From: Helicobacter muridarum
GTDB taxonomy: Bacteria > Campylobacterota > Campylobacteria > Campylobacterales > Helicobacteraceae
DNA length: 64,000 nucleotides
Direction of reading: 5' to 3'
Assembly: GCF_000765805.2 (NCBI RefSeq)
Contig: NZ_JRPD02000008.1
Location: 1 to 64,000 of the forward strand
The position numbers and the translations under genes are program-made. The notes beneath the pieces are model-generated. The model was not told the DNA's origin. It was given only the letters and a program-made list of their open reading frames with translations, and made no database searches. Every line of letters begins with the position of its first letter. Position 1 is the stretch's first letter. This document shows positions 31,219 through 40,502 of this stretch, in pieces.

Positions 31219-32064
31219 TTATTGTAGCTTTTCTTCTTCCTTATTTATAGCCTGGATAAATTCCTTGTAGTGCTTATTTAACTCTTCTTCTTGTGCCTTG
31301 AACTTCTCTTTTTCTTTGCATATATCTTTTAATTCAATATCATCTTTACCATGCTTGGCTTGCTCGATTGCTTGCTCAAGAATCTTCATTTTACAAAGTA
31401 TATAGGCAAACATTTTTTGATCTATATCTGGGAGTTTAGTTGTTATTTTCTCATTTCCCTTTCTTTCATGCTTACCATCGCTACTAATTACTCTAGCTGG
31501 AATACCAACTGCTGTAGAATTGCTTGGGACATTTTTTATTACAACAGAATTAGAACCTATTTTCACATTTTCGCCTAACACTATGTCACCTAGCACCTTT
31601 GAGCCAGCCCCTATTATTGTATTATGCAAAACTGTTGGATGACGTTTGGTTCTTTCTAGGCTAACTCCACCAAGGCTAACACCTTGATAAATTGTTACAT
31701 CATTGCCAATTTGTGCTGTTTCCCCAATAACTACCCCAATCCCATGATCTATAAATACGCGTCTACCTATATATGCAGCTGGATGTAAGTCAATATTGGT
31801 CAGAAATTGAGTCCAGCCCATAATAATTCTTCCTAATAGGTGAAAACCATTTTTATAAAGTCTATGAGCTATTCTATGATGCACAATAGCAATTAGCCCC
31901 GGATAGTTAAAAAAGAGTTCTAAAGGGTTATTATATGCTGGATCTTTAGTTTTTGGAGTGGCAAAGTCTTCTTTGATTTGTAACCATAATCCTATTTTCT
32001 CCTTATGGATTATGTTATTTTGTGAATCTATCTTATCAGATATGAGGTTTTTGTTTGGTTTCAC
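31219..32064 (-). CDS. cysE: Serine O-acetyltransferase
   Basis: The first step of cysteine synthesis, serine plus acetyl-CoA. The 281-aa protein has the N-terminal helical part with DPAYNNPLELFFNYPG, then a left-handed beta-helix of hexapeptide repeats (HPAAYIGRRVFIDHG, GETAQIG, VLGDIVLGENVKIGSNSVV) ending in the catalytic-loop region. A lysine/glutamate-rich coiled tail follows. The start is GTG 32064, with no strong ribosome site. The extra N-terminal 25 residues before the usual IGLWLQIKED make the true start uncertain. No cysK is nearby. Confidence 0.9.
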   Translation of the reverse strand: MKPNKNLISDKIDSQNNIIHKEKIGLWLQIKEDFATPKTKDPAYNNPLELFFNYPGLIAIVHHRIAHRLYKNGFHLLGRIIMGWTQFLTNIDLHPAAYIGRRVFIDHGIGVVIGETAQIGNDVTIYQGVSLGGVSLERTKRHPTVLHNTIIGAGSKVLGDIVLGENVKIGSNSVVIKNVPSNSTAVGIPARVISSDGKHERKGNEKITTKLPDIDQKMFAYILCKMKILEQAIEQAKHGKDDIELKDICKEKEKFKAQEEELNKHYKEFIQAINKEEEKLQ

Positions 32065-32161
32065 TTCATCTCTACTTTAATTTTGATTCTTATGAAACTT
32101 GAATTATATCTAACTTTTGTGTGTATTTTTTGATAATCGAACAATATTGTTTTTTGCGTGA

Positions 32162-32167
32162 TACAAT
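32162..32167 (+). promoter_or_regulatory. Candidate -10 box upstream of the Dsb-like gene
   Basis: TACAAT (in GATACAAT) about 37 bases before the start codon, in the spacer between divergent cysE and the Dsb-like gene. Confidence 0.3.
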
Positions 32168-32203
32168 CCATTTGTTTTATTTAATTTTTAGGAGTTTATA
32201 ATA

Positions 32204-32947
32204 ATGAGAAGAGCTACAAGATATATGGCTTTATGCCTACTGTCATGTAACATTTTTTTTGGTGTGGTGCAAGCAAGCAAGTTAACTGATATGATAAATA
32301 AACAAACAGGTCAGGAGGTATCTGTAATAAAAGAGCAACAATTAAAGCAAGATTCTAATCTAAAGCTAGTCACCATAAAAGAACTAAAAACAGGATTTAG
32401 GGTGCTTGGATTTACAAACAAGCATGAGAGCTTTTTTCTTGCCATTACAAGTGCTTTTTTTACTTCTAATGATGATGATAGAAATTTAATCATATCTGAA
32501 TTTAATTTAGTTAACCATTATAATATGACATTCAAAACTCAAGAAGCGGTTAAAAAGGCTATTAATAGTCTTCCTAATGACGCTATCATAAACCTGGCAA
32601 GTACAAATAAGAATGCTAAGAAAGTTTTTTATATAGTATCAGATCCGATGTGCCCACATTGTCAAGATGAATTAAAGAGAATTAATGATAGGCTAAATGA
32701 AGGTGATGTTAAAATGATTCCTGTTGGTTGGATGGGTAAAGATTCTGCCTATAAAGTTGCTGAAATTTATTCACTTGTAAAGGAAGCAAAAACAGATTCT
32801 GAAAAAATAAAGATATTGCAAAAAATATACAATCCACAATACAAAGCAAAGCCAAGAGATACTAAGATGGTAGAGGAAGTGGTTCGTAGTCTTATGGGTG
32901 AGGGTAAGGTTGAAGGAACTCCATATATAATAGAAGAGGATAAATAG
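32204..32947 (+). CDS. Periplasmic thiol:disulfide oxidoreductase, DsbC/DsbG-like
   Basis: A 247-aa secreted protein with a signal peptide (about 1-24), a short N-terminal domain and a thioredoxin-fold C-terminal domain. The active site is SDPMCPHCQDEL with Cys150 and Cys153, and the cis-proline loop is GTPYII (Pro240). The layout matches the Helicobacter HP0231-type Dsb protein, which oxidises or isomerises disulfides in the periplasm. Which activity prevails cannot be read from sequence. It overlaps hisH by one base. Ribosome site AGGAG precedes ATG 32204. Confidence 0.8.
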   Translation: MRRATRYMALCLLSCNIFFGVVQASKLTDMINKQTGQEVSVIKEQQLKQDSNLKLVTIKELKTGFRVLGFTNKHESFFLAITSAFFTSNDDDRNLIISEFNLVNHYNMTFKTQEAVKKAINSLPNDAIINLASTNKNAKKVFYIVSDPMCPHCQDELKRINDRLNEGDVKMIPVGWMGKDSAYKVAEIYSLVKEAKTDSEKIKILQKIYNPQYKAKPRDTKMVEEVVRSLMGEGKVEGTPYIIEEDK

Positions 32948-33720
32948 TGATTCTAGGTGTCCTAGATTATAATATCTGCAATATAGCGAATGCTTTAAGA
33001 GCCTTAGAATATATAGCAACTCCAAAATATAAAATCAAGAGGGTTACTACCATAGAAGATATTGGACAATGCGATAAGCTTATTATACCAGGAGTTGGTG
33101 CTTTTAAAAGTGCGATGGATAATTTTGTAGCAAATGGACTAGACCACGCAATTATTGAGTTTGCATCAAGTGGCAAATATTTGCTAGGCATTTGTCTTGG
33201 TATGCAGTTATTGTTTGATAGAAGCTATGAGTTTGGGATACATAATGGATTAGGCTTGATTGAAGGCGATATTGTGCATTTTGGTAATAGTGCTTCCAAT
33301 AATGTAGCTAGCAGTTTGGGGGATATATCAAATATTTCTTTATATAATAGTGCAAATGTTTTTGTATCTACTAATGTTAAAATTGATTCTTCTGATATGA
33401 AGAGCAATGAATATTTATGCCAAGATAGCTCTGTTGGTTTGGGTAAATATCTTGGTGAAAAGATTCCGCATATTGGCTGGAATCAAAATTTTATAACAAA
33501 ACAGCATAGACTATTATATGGTCTAGATGATGGGTTTTATTTGTATTTTGTGCATAGTTATTGTGCATCATGTGAAATCAAGTATATTATTGCTAGGTGT
33601 GAATACATTTGTTCATTCCCCAGCGTAGTTTGCAAAGATAATATTTTAGGTGTTCAGCCTCATCCTGAAAGAAGTCACAAAGATGGATTAAAAATCTTAA
33701 GTAATTTCTTACTATTATAG
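32947..33720 (+). CDS. hisH: Imidazole glycerol phosphate synthase glutaminase subunit HisH
   Basis: A class I glutamine amidotransferase that passes ammonia to HisF in histidine synthesis. The nucleophile is Cys83 in GICLGMQLL, and the His239/Glu241 dyad sits in QPHPERS. IPGVGAFKSAM is the oxyanion-side motif. At 257 aa it is about 50 residues longer than usual; a Ser/Asn-rich insertion spans about 113-168, just before LGEKIPHIGWN. The start is GTG 32947, overlapping the last base of the upstream stop. No other his gene is in the window, so hisF must be elsewhere. Confidence 0.9.
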   Translation: MILGVLDYNICNIANALRALEYIATPKYKIKRVTTIEDIGQCDKLIIPGVGAFKSAMDNFVANGLDHAIIEFASSGKYLLGICLGMQLLFDRSYEFGIHNGLGLIEGDIVHFGNSASNNVASSLGDISNISLYNSANVFVSTNVKIDSSDMKSNEYLCQDSSVGLGKYLGEKIPHIGWNQNFITKQHRLLYGLDDGFYLYFVHSYCASCEIKYIIARCEYICSFPSVVCKDNILGVQPHPERSHKDGLKILSNFLLL

Positions 33721-33816
33721 AACTCTATACCAAATTAGATTTGAAACTTTGGACAAAATGACTAATAATTAACAAATATTTTGTATATTATTATATAGAA
33801 TATATAAGGAAACAAT

Positions 33817-34641
33817 ATGTTAGGATTGAATCCAAAGTTTGAGAAGCTTTTAAATTCTTTGAAGCAAACTCACGATATAGAAGGTTTAGCTAAGCTTTCC
33901 ATTCGTAATATGGATGATGATAAGGATTTGCAAAACAATAAGGCTTTTATTAATAACTCTACTTTGGGAGATGTTTCATCTATCGCTAAAAATAATATCA
34001 TGCTTGTTGCACCTAGTTTGCTTTCAGCTAACTTTTTACGTCTGGAAGAAGAAATAAGAAGTGTTGTTGAATCTGGTTCTGATCTGCTTCATATAGATGT
34101 TATGGACGGACATTTTGTGCCGAATATGACTCTTGGTCCTTGTGTATTAGAGAGGATTCCTAGGTTGTTTAATATTCCCCTTGATATACATCTTATGGTT
34201 GAAGATGCAGATTTTTTTGTTGATCTATATGCTCCGCTAATGCCACACTTTATAAGTGTTCATATTGAATCTGAAATACATTTGCATCGTGTCATTCAAA
34301 AAATACGTTCATATAATATAAGCCCTGCTGTTGTGTTAAATCCACATACTAGCCCACAAGCATTAAAGTATATTATCAATGATATTGATATGGTGCTTGT
34401 AATGAGCGTTAATCCTGGTTTTGGTGGTCAGGACTTTATAGAATCTAGTGTTGAAAAGATATTAGATTTAAAAGAGCTAATTTTGATGAAGAATGCAAAA
34501 TGTTTAATAGAGGTTGATGGAGGAATAAATGATAAGAATGTTCCAATACTTAAGAATGCAGGAGTAGATATTGTTGTGTCTGGTAGCTATATATTTGGGC
34601 ATCACGATAGAAAAGAGGCTATTGCTTCGCTTAAGGTTTAA
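33817..34641 (+). CDS. rpe: Ribulose-phosphate 3-epimerase with N-terminal extension
   Basis: A TIM-barrel enzyme interconverting ribulose 5-phosphate and xylulose 5-phosphate. Core motifs are VAPSLLSANF, HIDVMDGHFVPN, HLMVED, MSVNPGFGGQ and EVDGGIN. The core begins only at about residue 62. The first 61 residues are a charged, Asn/Asp-rich extension not seen in the usual 215-220-aa enzyme. The long form is favoured because ATG 33817 has AAGGA upstream, whereas ATG at residue 62 has no ribosome site. Confidence 0.92.
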   Translation: MLGLNPKFEKLLNSLKQTHDIEGLAKLSIRNMDDDKDLQNNKAFINNSTLGDVSSIAKNNIMLVAPSLLSANFLRLEEEIRSVVESGSDLLHIDVMDGHFVPNMTLGPCVLERIPRLFNIPLDIHLMVEDADFFVDLYAPLMPHFISVHIESEIHLHRVIQKIRSYNISPAVVLNPHTSPQALKYIINDIDMVLVMSVNPGFGGQDFIESSVEKILDLKELILMKNAKCLIEVDGGINDKNVPILKNAGVDIVVSGSYIFGHHDRKEAIASLKV

Positions 34642-34842
34642 CATGATATTTTTATTTCAAAGCGAAATGTATTAATTATAATATCAATGTAACATAAGTA
34701 AGTATATAACATTAGTAGTTATCAAGCTTTATATTTTAATGTCTTAGCTCCACATTTTTAGTTTGTTATATTTTGCTTCTTTGTCGAGTTGAATATAAGA
34801 TTATTCAAATTACAGTTCTAACTTTAGCATATTGGAATTTGT

Positions 34843-35499
34843 TTAGTTAAAAAAGCAAAAAGCTTTAATACCAAGTTCACATGCTTTCTTATGCGAATCT
34901 CGAAGCTCTTGATTATTATTTGCGTTATTTGCCAAAAATGCACAAGCCCAAGCATATCCATTATCACATGAATAGCTTGCAAGATTCTTTGATGTTTTTC
35001 TATTTCTTTCAAATGTAGCATATCCCTCAAAATAAATCATAGCCAATGTCATACAATCAAATATATATTGATTGCTGCATTTATCTGATGCTATATCATA
35101 TGCCTTTTTGAATAGGTCTTTAGAGTTGGCAATTGGAATATCTGAATAACTCGAAAATATTGCAAGCTTTAAGCAGCTTCTGCTATCTTGCATTTCACAT
35201 GATTTTTCAAGTAATGTTATGGCTTCTTGTCTATTTTCTTTGGAATCATATCCATAGAATCTGTCATGATATATTTCTCCTAAAACCGAGCAGTCAAATC
35301 CACCAGAATCATCGCAAATCTTTTTGGCATAATCTTTCCATTTATCTACATACCATATTCCTTCTTTTAGATTATCTAATTCATTATACTTTTTGATTCT
35401 GTCTGCGTCTTTTATGGAGATTTGCTGCTCTATTGTTTTATTCGCGCAAGCCATAAGCATAAGACTAATATAAAAAATCACAAAAATTTTAGTAATCAT
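34843..35499 (-). CDS. Cysteine-rich Sel1-repeat lipoprotein
   Basis: A 218-aa protein with signal peptide and lipobox-like LMLMAC near residue 18. Repeated units have paired cysteines about 8 residues apart with helical A/G/Y patterns (for example CEMQDSRSCLKLA, CDNGYAWACAFLA, CELGIKAFC), like the Helicobacter cysteine-rich Hcp/Sel1 proteins. These are secreted or periplasmic and often involved in host interaction or envelope functions. The exact role is unknown. It stands alone between rpe and ruvB. Confidence 0.75.
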   Translation of the reverse strand: MITKIFVIFYISLMLMACANKTIEQQISIKDADRIKKYNELDNLKEGIWYVDKWKDYAKKICDDSGGFDCSVLGEIYHDRFYGYDSKENRQEAITLLEKSCEMQDSRSCLKLAIFSSYSDIPIANSKDLFKKAYDIASDKCSNQYIFDCMTLAMIYFEGYATFERNRKTSKNLASYSCDNGYAWACAFLANNANNNQELRDSHKKACELGIKAFCFFN

Positions 35500-35692
35500 T
35501 TCATTGTCCCAAAATCCAAAAAATTATATTTGTATTGATATATTTTTCTAAATATTAATAATATATTATTAATTTTGATAGTTCGCATTAGATCTCCATT
35601 TATAAAGTTTATTTATTTTGGTTTTGATAATGTTAATTTACTGTTATTTTTGTGTTTTGCAATTTTTTTAAGCTATTATTGCTTCTATACAC

Positions 35693-36703
35693 TTAAGAAA
35701 ATAGGCTTTGTGTGTTAGTAACAGGAAATAAACTATATGTTTTATATGTAGCAATGCGCCCTCTAGCCGTTCTCTCTACATATCCATTCACGAGTAAATA
35801 AGGCTCAATGACTTCTTCAATGGTTCCTTCATCTTCGCTCATTGCGGCGGATAATGTATTTAATCCCATAGGCTTGCCATTGGCATATGCTAGTAATTGT
35901 AAATATTTCAAATCCATTTCATCAAATCCTAGCTCATTCACTCCAAGCTCATTTAGGGCGTGTTTTGTGATTTTTTCATCAATTATATTTGAATTACCCA
36001 CTTCAGCAAAGTCCCTCACTCTTCTTAAAAGTCTTAATGCAATACGAGGTGTGCCTCTAGATCTGCTAGCAATCTCATTTGCACTTGTTTGTGTAATGTC
36101 ATATTTTATTGTTTTACATGCTTGAGTTATGATTTTAGATAATTCATCTTTAGAGTAAAATTCAAGTTTAGCACTTATGCCAAACCTATCTCTTAGTGGA
36201 TTTGATAGCATGCCAGCTCTTGTTGTAGCTCCAATTAGTGTAAATGGTTCAATAGTGATTTTTATGGTTTGTGCTCCAGCTCCTTGCCCAGCTATAATAT
36301 CAAGCCGAAAGTCTTCCATAGCAGGATACAAAATTTCCTCTATAGCCGGACTTAGTCTATGTATTTCATCTATGAAGAGTATATCGCCTTTGTTTAGATT
36401 TGTTAATATAGCTGCCAAATCTCCTGCTTTTTCTATTGTTGGAGCGGCACTAACCTTAATATTAGCATTCATTTCATGAGCTATTATATAGCTTAGCGTT
36501 GTTTTGCCAAGTCCTGGCGGTCCAAAGAATAGAACATGATCTAAGCATTCGTTACGTTTTTTGCTAGCTTTTATGAAGATTTGTAAATTCCGTTTTATTT
36601 TATCCTGTCCTATGTAGTTTTTCCAGCTTATGGGTCTAATAGTTGTTTCACCATTTTCATCTTGATTGCTCTTTGTTTGAGCAATGATTGAATGCCTTTC
36701 CAT
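35693..36703 (-). CDS. ruvB: Holliday junction branch migration ATPase RuvB
   Basis: A 336-aa AAA+ motor that, with RuvA, drives branch migration in recombination. Walker A is GPPGLGKT (61-68) and Walker B/DEIH is at 112-115, with the presensor hairpin region GAGAQTIKI and the sensor [18 protein letters not shown]. The C-terminal winged helix ends with [15 protein letters not shown] lies 6 bases before ATG 36703. Normal length. Confidence 0.96.
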   Translation of the reverse strand: MERHSIIAQTKSNQDENGETTIRPISWKNYIGQDKIKRNLQIFIKASKKRNECLDHVLFFGPPGLGKTTLSYIIAHEMNANIKVSAAPTIEKAGDLAAILTNLNKGDILFIDEIHRLSPAIEEILYPAMEDFRLDIIAGQGAGAQTIKITIEPFTLIGATTRAGMLSNPLRDRFGISAKLEFYSKDELSKIITQACKTIKYDITQTSANEIASRSRGTPRIALRLLRRVRDFAEVGNSNIIDEKITKHALNELGVNELGFDEMDLKYLQLLAYANGKPMGLNTLSAAMSEDEGTIEEVIEPYLLVNGYVERTARGRIATYKTYSLFPVTNTQSLFS

Positions 36704-36868
36704 ATTTAACCTTATTCCATTATGTTATTATTGAGCCATGTGTTGTAGCATTTGATTTTAATAGAATCTATGCAGAATTGCATGCGAAATATAATTTTGG
36801 TTGTCGCTTTAATCCCAAATATGCAAGCAAGTAGCAATTAGTCAAATTAATTGGGATATATTTTTTCA

Positions 36869-37858
36869 TTAACTTTTGTCTTTATCCAGATTTTTTAATA
36901 GCCTTCTTAGTTTTACATAAAATTTCATCCATTCATCAAGCTCCATAATTGGGTGTCCACCCCATTTACTTTTTGGTGGAAGATTCTTAGATACTGCTCC
37001 ACGTCCTGCTACTTGTGTGAAATCTCCAATATGCACATGTCCACCTGTGCCAACTTGTCCACCTAGCACGACATTTCTTCCCATTGTAGTAGAGCCAGCT
37101 AAGCCTACTTGAGCGACTAATAAGGAATTTTCTCCCACAATAGAATTATGTGCTACAACACAGCTATGTCCTATCTTGCTTCCTTGTTTAATCCTAGTTT
37201 CACCAAATACGGCTCGATCTATTACATTGTTTGCACCTATTTCAACTCTATCTTCTATTATTGTTTTTCCATTATGCTCAATTTTTATATGTCGACCATC
37301 GCTTGTTTGTGCATATCCAAAACCATCGCTTCCTATTATGCTTCCTGCATGTATTAAGACGTGATTGCCTATTTGACTTTCGCGATATATCACTACGTTT
37401 GGGTAGATTTTACAATACTCACCAATAATTACGTTATCGGCTATAACAACATTTGGCATAATTATTGTATGTGCTCCTATATGAACATTGCGTCCAAGTG
37501 ATACATTCGCGCCAATTTTCGCACTTTCATGAATTTGCGATTGTGTATAGTTATGGGCAATAAAATCTCCCTTTGCAAAGAGTTGCGATAATAGGGCAAA
37601 TCCTAAATGTGGATTATCCACTACTATTGGTTGTATGTGACTTGGAATCTTGTCCTTAATAGATTCTTTAATTAGCACTGCTCCAGCTTTTGATTTTTGT
37701 AGGTCTTTGGCATATTGGTCTTGATTAATATAGCTTACATGATTGGGCGTGGCAAACTCTAATGGAGCTAATCCTATTAGCTCAAAATCCCTTTGCAATG
37801 GTGTTTTTACTTGTAATGATGTACCGAAAGCTTTATGCATCGCTTCTGATAATAGCAT
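36869..37858 (-). CDS. lpxD: UDP-3-O-acylglucosamine N-acyltransferase
   Basis: A 329-aa lipid A enzyme adding the N-linked hydroxyacyl chain. An N-terminal uridine-binding part is followed by a long left-handed beta-helix of hexapeptide repeats (KIGANVSLGRNVHIGAHTIIMPNVVI ...) and the catalytic His region CVVAHNSIVGEN. The C-terminal helix includes LDEWMKFYVKLRRLLKNL. AAGGAG sits 5 bases before ATG 37858. It follows the DUF5718 gene by 57 bases on the same strand. Confidence 0.94.
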   Translation of the reverse strand: MLLSEAMHKAFGTSLQVKTPLQRDFELIGLAPLEFATPNHVSYINQDQYAKDLQKSKAGAVLIKESIKDKIPSHIQPIVVDNPHLGFALLSQLFAKGDFIAHNYTQSQIHESAKIGANVSLGRNVHIGAHTIIMPNVVIADNVIIGEYCKIYPNVVIYRESQIGNHVLIHAGSIIGSDGFGYAQTSDGRHIKIEHNGKTIIEDRVEIGANNVIDRAVFGETRIKQGSKIGHSCVVAHNSIVGENSLLVAQVGLAGSTTMGRNVVLGGQVGTGGHVHIGDFTQVAGRGAVSKNLPPKSKWGGHPIMELDEWMKFYVKLRRLLKNLDKDKS

Positions 37859-37915
37859 ACTCTCTCCTTGCTAATAAAGTATATATTATAAGCGAAAACT
37901 TTAAATGCTTATAGG

Positions 37916-38743
37916 CTATCCATTTACGACCATTTGTCTTATTATTGAGCAATCTTTTAATCCTGTTACGCCTTGTTCAATAAAAGATTGCATTTGTTTA
38001 TTGTTATATTTGTTATGATCATATGCAATTACACAAACCTCATCTCCTTCTTTTAAGAATCTAGTTTCAGCTAGGCTTGTGTAGCTAGTTGCTCCGATGG
38101 AAATTAGAATCTTGCTCGGTTGATTTGAACGTTTAATAATTTCTCTAAGATCTTCTAATACGGTATGATCTGTTTGAGTGTTAAGTTTATCTACAGTCCA
38201 ATCTATGAGCTTTTTATAAAAGTAACTATAATTCACAATCTTTATATTATCACCGTATTGATGTGTTTTACCTTCAAATATAAGGAAAGAAGTTAAAGAA
38301 TAGTTATCACAGATTCCACCGTTTTCAAATTTATCAACAGGAATCTTGTAACCGTATCCCTTTGAGCCATCAGAAAAATTTTTCTTTTGACTAATTTTTA
38401 TCGCACTTGTATCATTGCGAACAGATGTATCATTAAATGCCATAAAAAATTTTGGTAAAAGAGAAATTATTTTACCTTCTAAGTCATATGTAACATCGCA
38501 TTCAAGAGCTATTTCTGGTTCTGCTTGAACATTAAGCATATTATCATTGGGTAAAATAATTTTTTGATTATCCACACAGTAGCGACCTAAAAAACTATCA
38601 TCTTCTGGAATATAAAATGGAAATATTCCCTTTGGAGCACCTTCTTCGCTTTTTATGTCTTTAAAGTCATTTGCTTCGCCTGCTTGCTCTAAGTGGTTGG
38701 CAAAATTGCCTATTACTCCGAATCCTAAAAATTCTCTTTGCAT
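37916..38743 (-). CDS. DUF5718 family protein
   Basis: A 275-aa cytoplasmic protein that starts with the recognisable FLGFGVIGNFANHLEQAGEANDF of a conserved Campylobacterota family of unknown function (recalled as DUF5718, with a fold resembling fumarylacetoacetate hydrolases). Other visible blocks are AEPEIALECDV and ISIGATSYTSLAETRFL. The acid-rich centre could bind metal, but no function is known. AAGGAG precedes ATG 38743. It is probably co-transcribed with lpxD. Confidence 0.75.
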   Translation of the reverse strand: MQREFLGFGVIGNFANHLEQAGEANDFKDIKSEEGAPKGIFPFYIPEDDSFLGRYCVDNQKIILPNDNMLNVQAEPEIALECDVTYDLEGKIISLLPKFFMAFNDTSVRNDTSAIKISQKKNFSDGSKGYGYKIPVDKFENGGICDNYSLTSFLIFEGKTHQYGDNIKIVNYSYFYKKLIDWTVDKLNTQTDHTVLEDLREIIKRSNQPSKILISIGATSYTSLAETRFLKEGDEVCVIAYDHNKYNNKQMQSFIEQGVTGLKDCSIIRQMVVNG

Positions 38744-38890
38744 AAATATCTCCTTATTTCTTAAACAATGCTAGAAGCATGATAATTTAAGAGAATAAAT
38801 TGTAGTCTATATTGACAAGAAAATATCAATTTTATACACTCAACTTTGCGTTTTTATTTTTATAGTTACTTATTGTAACTTTTATTTAAT

Positions 38891-39472
38891 TTATTTTATT
38901 CTATTGTTTCTAAAGATTGTTTTACTATGTAGATTGTAAATTTCTGGTTTGGAATCTATTTTTTGTGATCTAAGCCTATCTAGTTGCTTATGATGATTAA
39001 TAATCATATTTCTAATCCTCTCAAATTGACTGTGCAATTTTTTATTTGTTGCATGGTTAATGAATGTGCCATAAGCAGGTTCTTTGATTTTTGGATTAGT
39101 AATTTCTATAATGTCGTGCAATCTTGCATGCCGCTTTGCTACGAATCCTTGCATTGATTTACAATCCTCAAGCCTCATTTTTTTCTTAAGCATACAGTTA
39201 CTCCAAATCATCTCATATATTTTTTTTGCGTGATATTTATTAAATTCTATACATGCAGCTTGAGAGTTAAAACCAAAAGCAATTTGATTTGCATGGATTT
39301 TAGATCGCATAATAATTGTTAAGTGATGCCTAAGGTTTGATGGCAGGAAGATTCTAAGCTGGTTTAGAATATAGGAATCCACAATAGAATTAGCAAACTC
39401 TGGTGAAGTAAATTGTCTATTAATTAGTTGTTTGCTAAAATCAGAAGTAAAAATTTCTTTAAAGGTTTTCAT
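38891..39472 (-). CDS. Conserved hypothetical protein, possibly DUF721/DciA-like
   Basis: A 193-aa basic protein (rich in Lys/Arg/His) without signal peptide. The middle (LPSNLRHHLTIIMRSK ... IAFGFNSQAACIEFNKYHAKKI) resembles the small domain of DUF721 proteins, some of which (DciA) load the replicative helicase. The similarity is weak. I place the start at ATG 39472, giving MKTFKEIF; the frame is open back to 39586 but crosses a divergent lipoprotein gene. Neither start has a strong ribosome site. Confidence 0.5.
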   Translation of the reverse strand: MKTFKEIFTSDFSKQLINRQFTSPEFANSIVDSYILNQLRIFLPSNLRHHLTIIMRSKIHANQIAFGFNSQAACIEFNKYHAKKIYEMIWSNCMLKKKMRLEDCKSMQGFVAKRHARLHDIIEITNPKIKEPAYGTFINHATNKKLHSQFERIRNMIINHHKQLDRLRSQKIDSKPEIYNLHSKTIFRNNRIK

Positions 39473-39596
39473 GATGAGAATATTAGCACAATTTTTTGTT
39501 TTAACCCTTAGCATATTCTTGTTTTGTGGTTGCGGATATAAGAAGGATCCGTTTTGGGATAAACCAGAAAAGCCAGATGAATACATACTTCCTTAA
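39471..39596 (+). CDS. Tiny lipoprotein, LptM/YifL-like
   Basis: A 41-aa frame: MMRILAQFFVLTLSIFLFCG then CGYKKDPFWDKP... A short signal peptide ends in the lipobox LFCGC, followed directly by the G-Y-K-x-x-P pattern of the small LptM/YifL-type outer membrane lipoproteins, which help LptD mature. AAAGG is 5 bases upstream of ATG 39471. Its start codon overlaps the minus-strand start at 39472. Function is inference; the gene call rests on the lipobox and ribosome site. Confidence 0.6.
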   Translation: MMRILAQFFVLTLSIFLFCGCGYKKDPFWDKPEKPDEYILP

Positions 39597-39746
39597 ATTT
39601 ATATATAAAATTCTATTTGTGATTTGTAATTATTGGTATTTATGATGTTTACTTGATTGTGGTGTTGCATCAATTATGTTGTTACTTGTTTATTTGAAGC
39701 TTAGCTAAGATAAAAGATATACTTTAATTTATATTTTGTAATATAC

Positions 39747-40475
39747 CTATTTAGATTCTGTATTTACTTTTTTAGTGTCATCATTTGGAACTTTTGAGAT
39801 TTGTAAAATCTTTAATATTTGTTCATTTGCCTTAAAGCTTGCTTGGAATTCAACCCTGCGAGATAACTCATCGCTTGTTAATGGCTTTGCAAAACTCACT
39901 CCATTTGCTCGTAGCAACTTAATCAGCCATTCTTGCTTATCGCTAATTCCAGATAAAGAGAAGCAATATTTTAGCACTTGAAATGCTCTTTCTTGGCTTA
40001 ATTCGGCATTGCCTAGATAACGTCTTTCTAGGGATTGTGCGCCTTCCCAGTCCTTTGATGTATGTCCTTCTATGCGAATTTCCTCTATAAAGTCACGATA
40101 TTTATCGCCATATAGAATCTTTATGTATCGTGGAAAAAAGTCATTTAGTATTTTTTGGAATCTCTGTTTTACTCTTTTTTGCCCCACATCAAATAGAATG
40201 TCTTGCTTTTGAAATCTTATTGTCGTGTCTTCTTCAATAAATGCATCCCATTTATCTAAATCCTTTCCAAATTCTTGCATCAAATCCTTATATAGCTCAT
40301 TTTGTAGATTGGAATAGTTTTGTGCTAGGTCTCTTATCTTGTCGTTTTGAATCTCTAATTGCTTTTTTTCATTCTCTAGTGTTACCATGAATGCAATTGT
40401 GATCATGACAAATATCATCATAACCCCAGACATCATATCTGAAATGCTAATCCAATGACTGCTTTTATCTTCCAT
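39747..40475 (-). CDS. ZorB-like motor subunit: one membrane helix plus OmpA/MotB domain
   Basis: A 242-aa protein opening HWISISDMMSGVMMIFVMI, the signature of ZorB-type stators: a short cytoplasmic tail, then a membrane helix (about 14-32) beginning with Asp13, the likely ion-carrying residue. A helical plug or linker follows. An OmpA-like peptidoglycan-binding domain covers about 90-215, with ILFDVG (93-98), EGHTS (136-140) and SRRVEF (205-210). It begins 27 bases after the ZorA-like gene and has AAGAG upstream of its ATG. Zorya is an anti-phage system, but its effectors ZorC/D, ZorE or ZorF/G are not here. Confidence 0.8.
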   Translation of the reverse strand: MEDKSSHWISISDMMSGVMMIFVMITIAFMVTLENEKKQLEIQNDKIRDLAQNYSNLQNELYKDLMQEFGKDLDKWDAFIEEDTTIRFQKQDILFDVGQKRVKQRFQKILNDFFPRYIKILYGDKYRDFIEEIRIEGHTSKDWEGAQSLERRYLGNAELSQERAFQVLKYCFSLSGISDKQEWLIKLLRANGVSFAKPLTSDELSRRVEFQASFKANEQILKILQISKVPNDDTKKVNTESK

Positions 40476-40502
40476 TTATACTCTTATTGTGAATATTTAA
40501 TC

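Noticed and set aside
34824-35030. 68-codon minus-strand frame overlapping the Sel1-repeat lipoprotein
   Set aside because: Out-of-frame shadow of a gene with a clear lipobox and repeats.
36177-36479. 100-codon frame antisense to ruvB
   Set aside because: It overlaps the conserved Walker B region of ruvB, and no start signal is seen.
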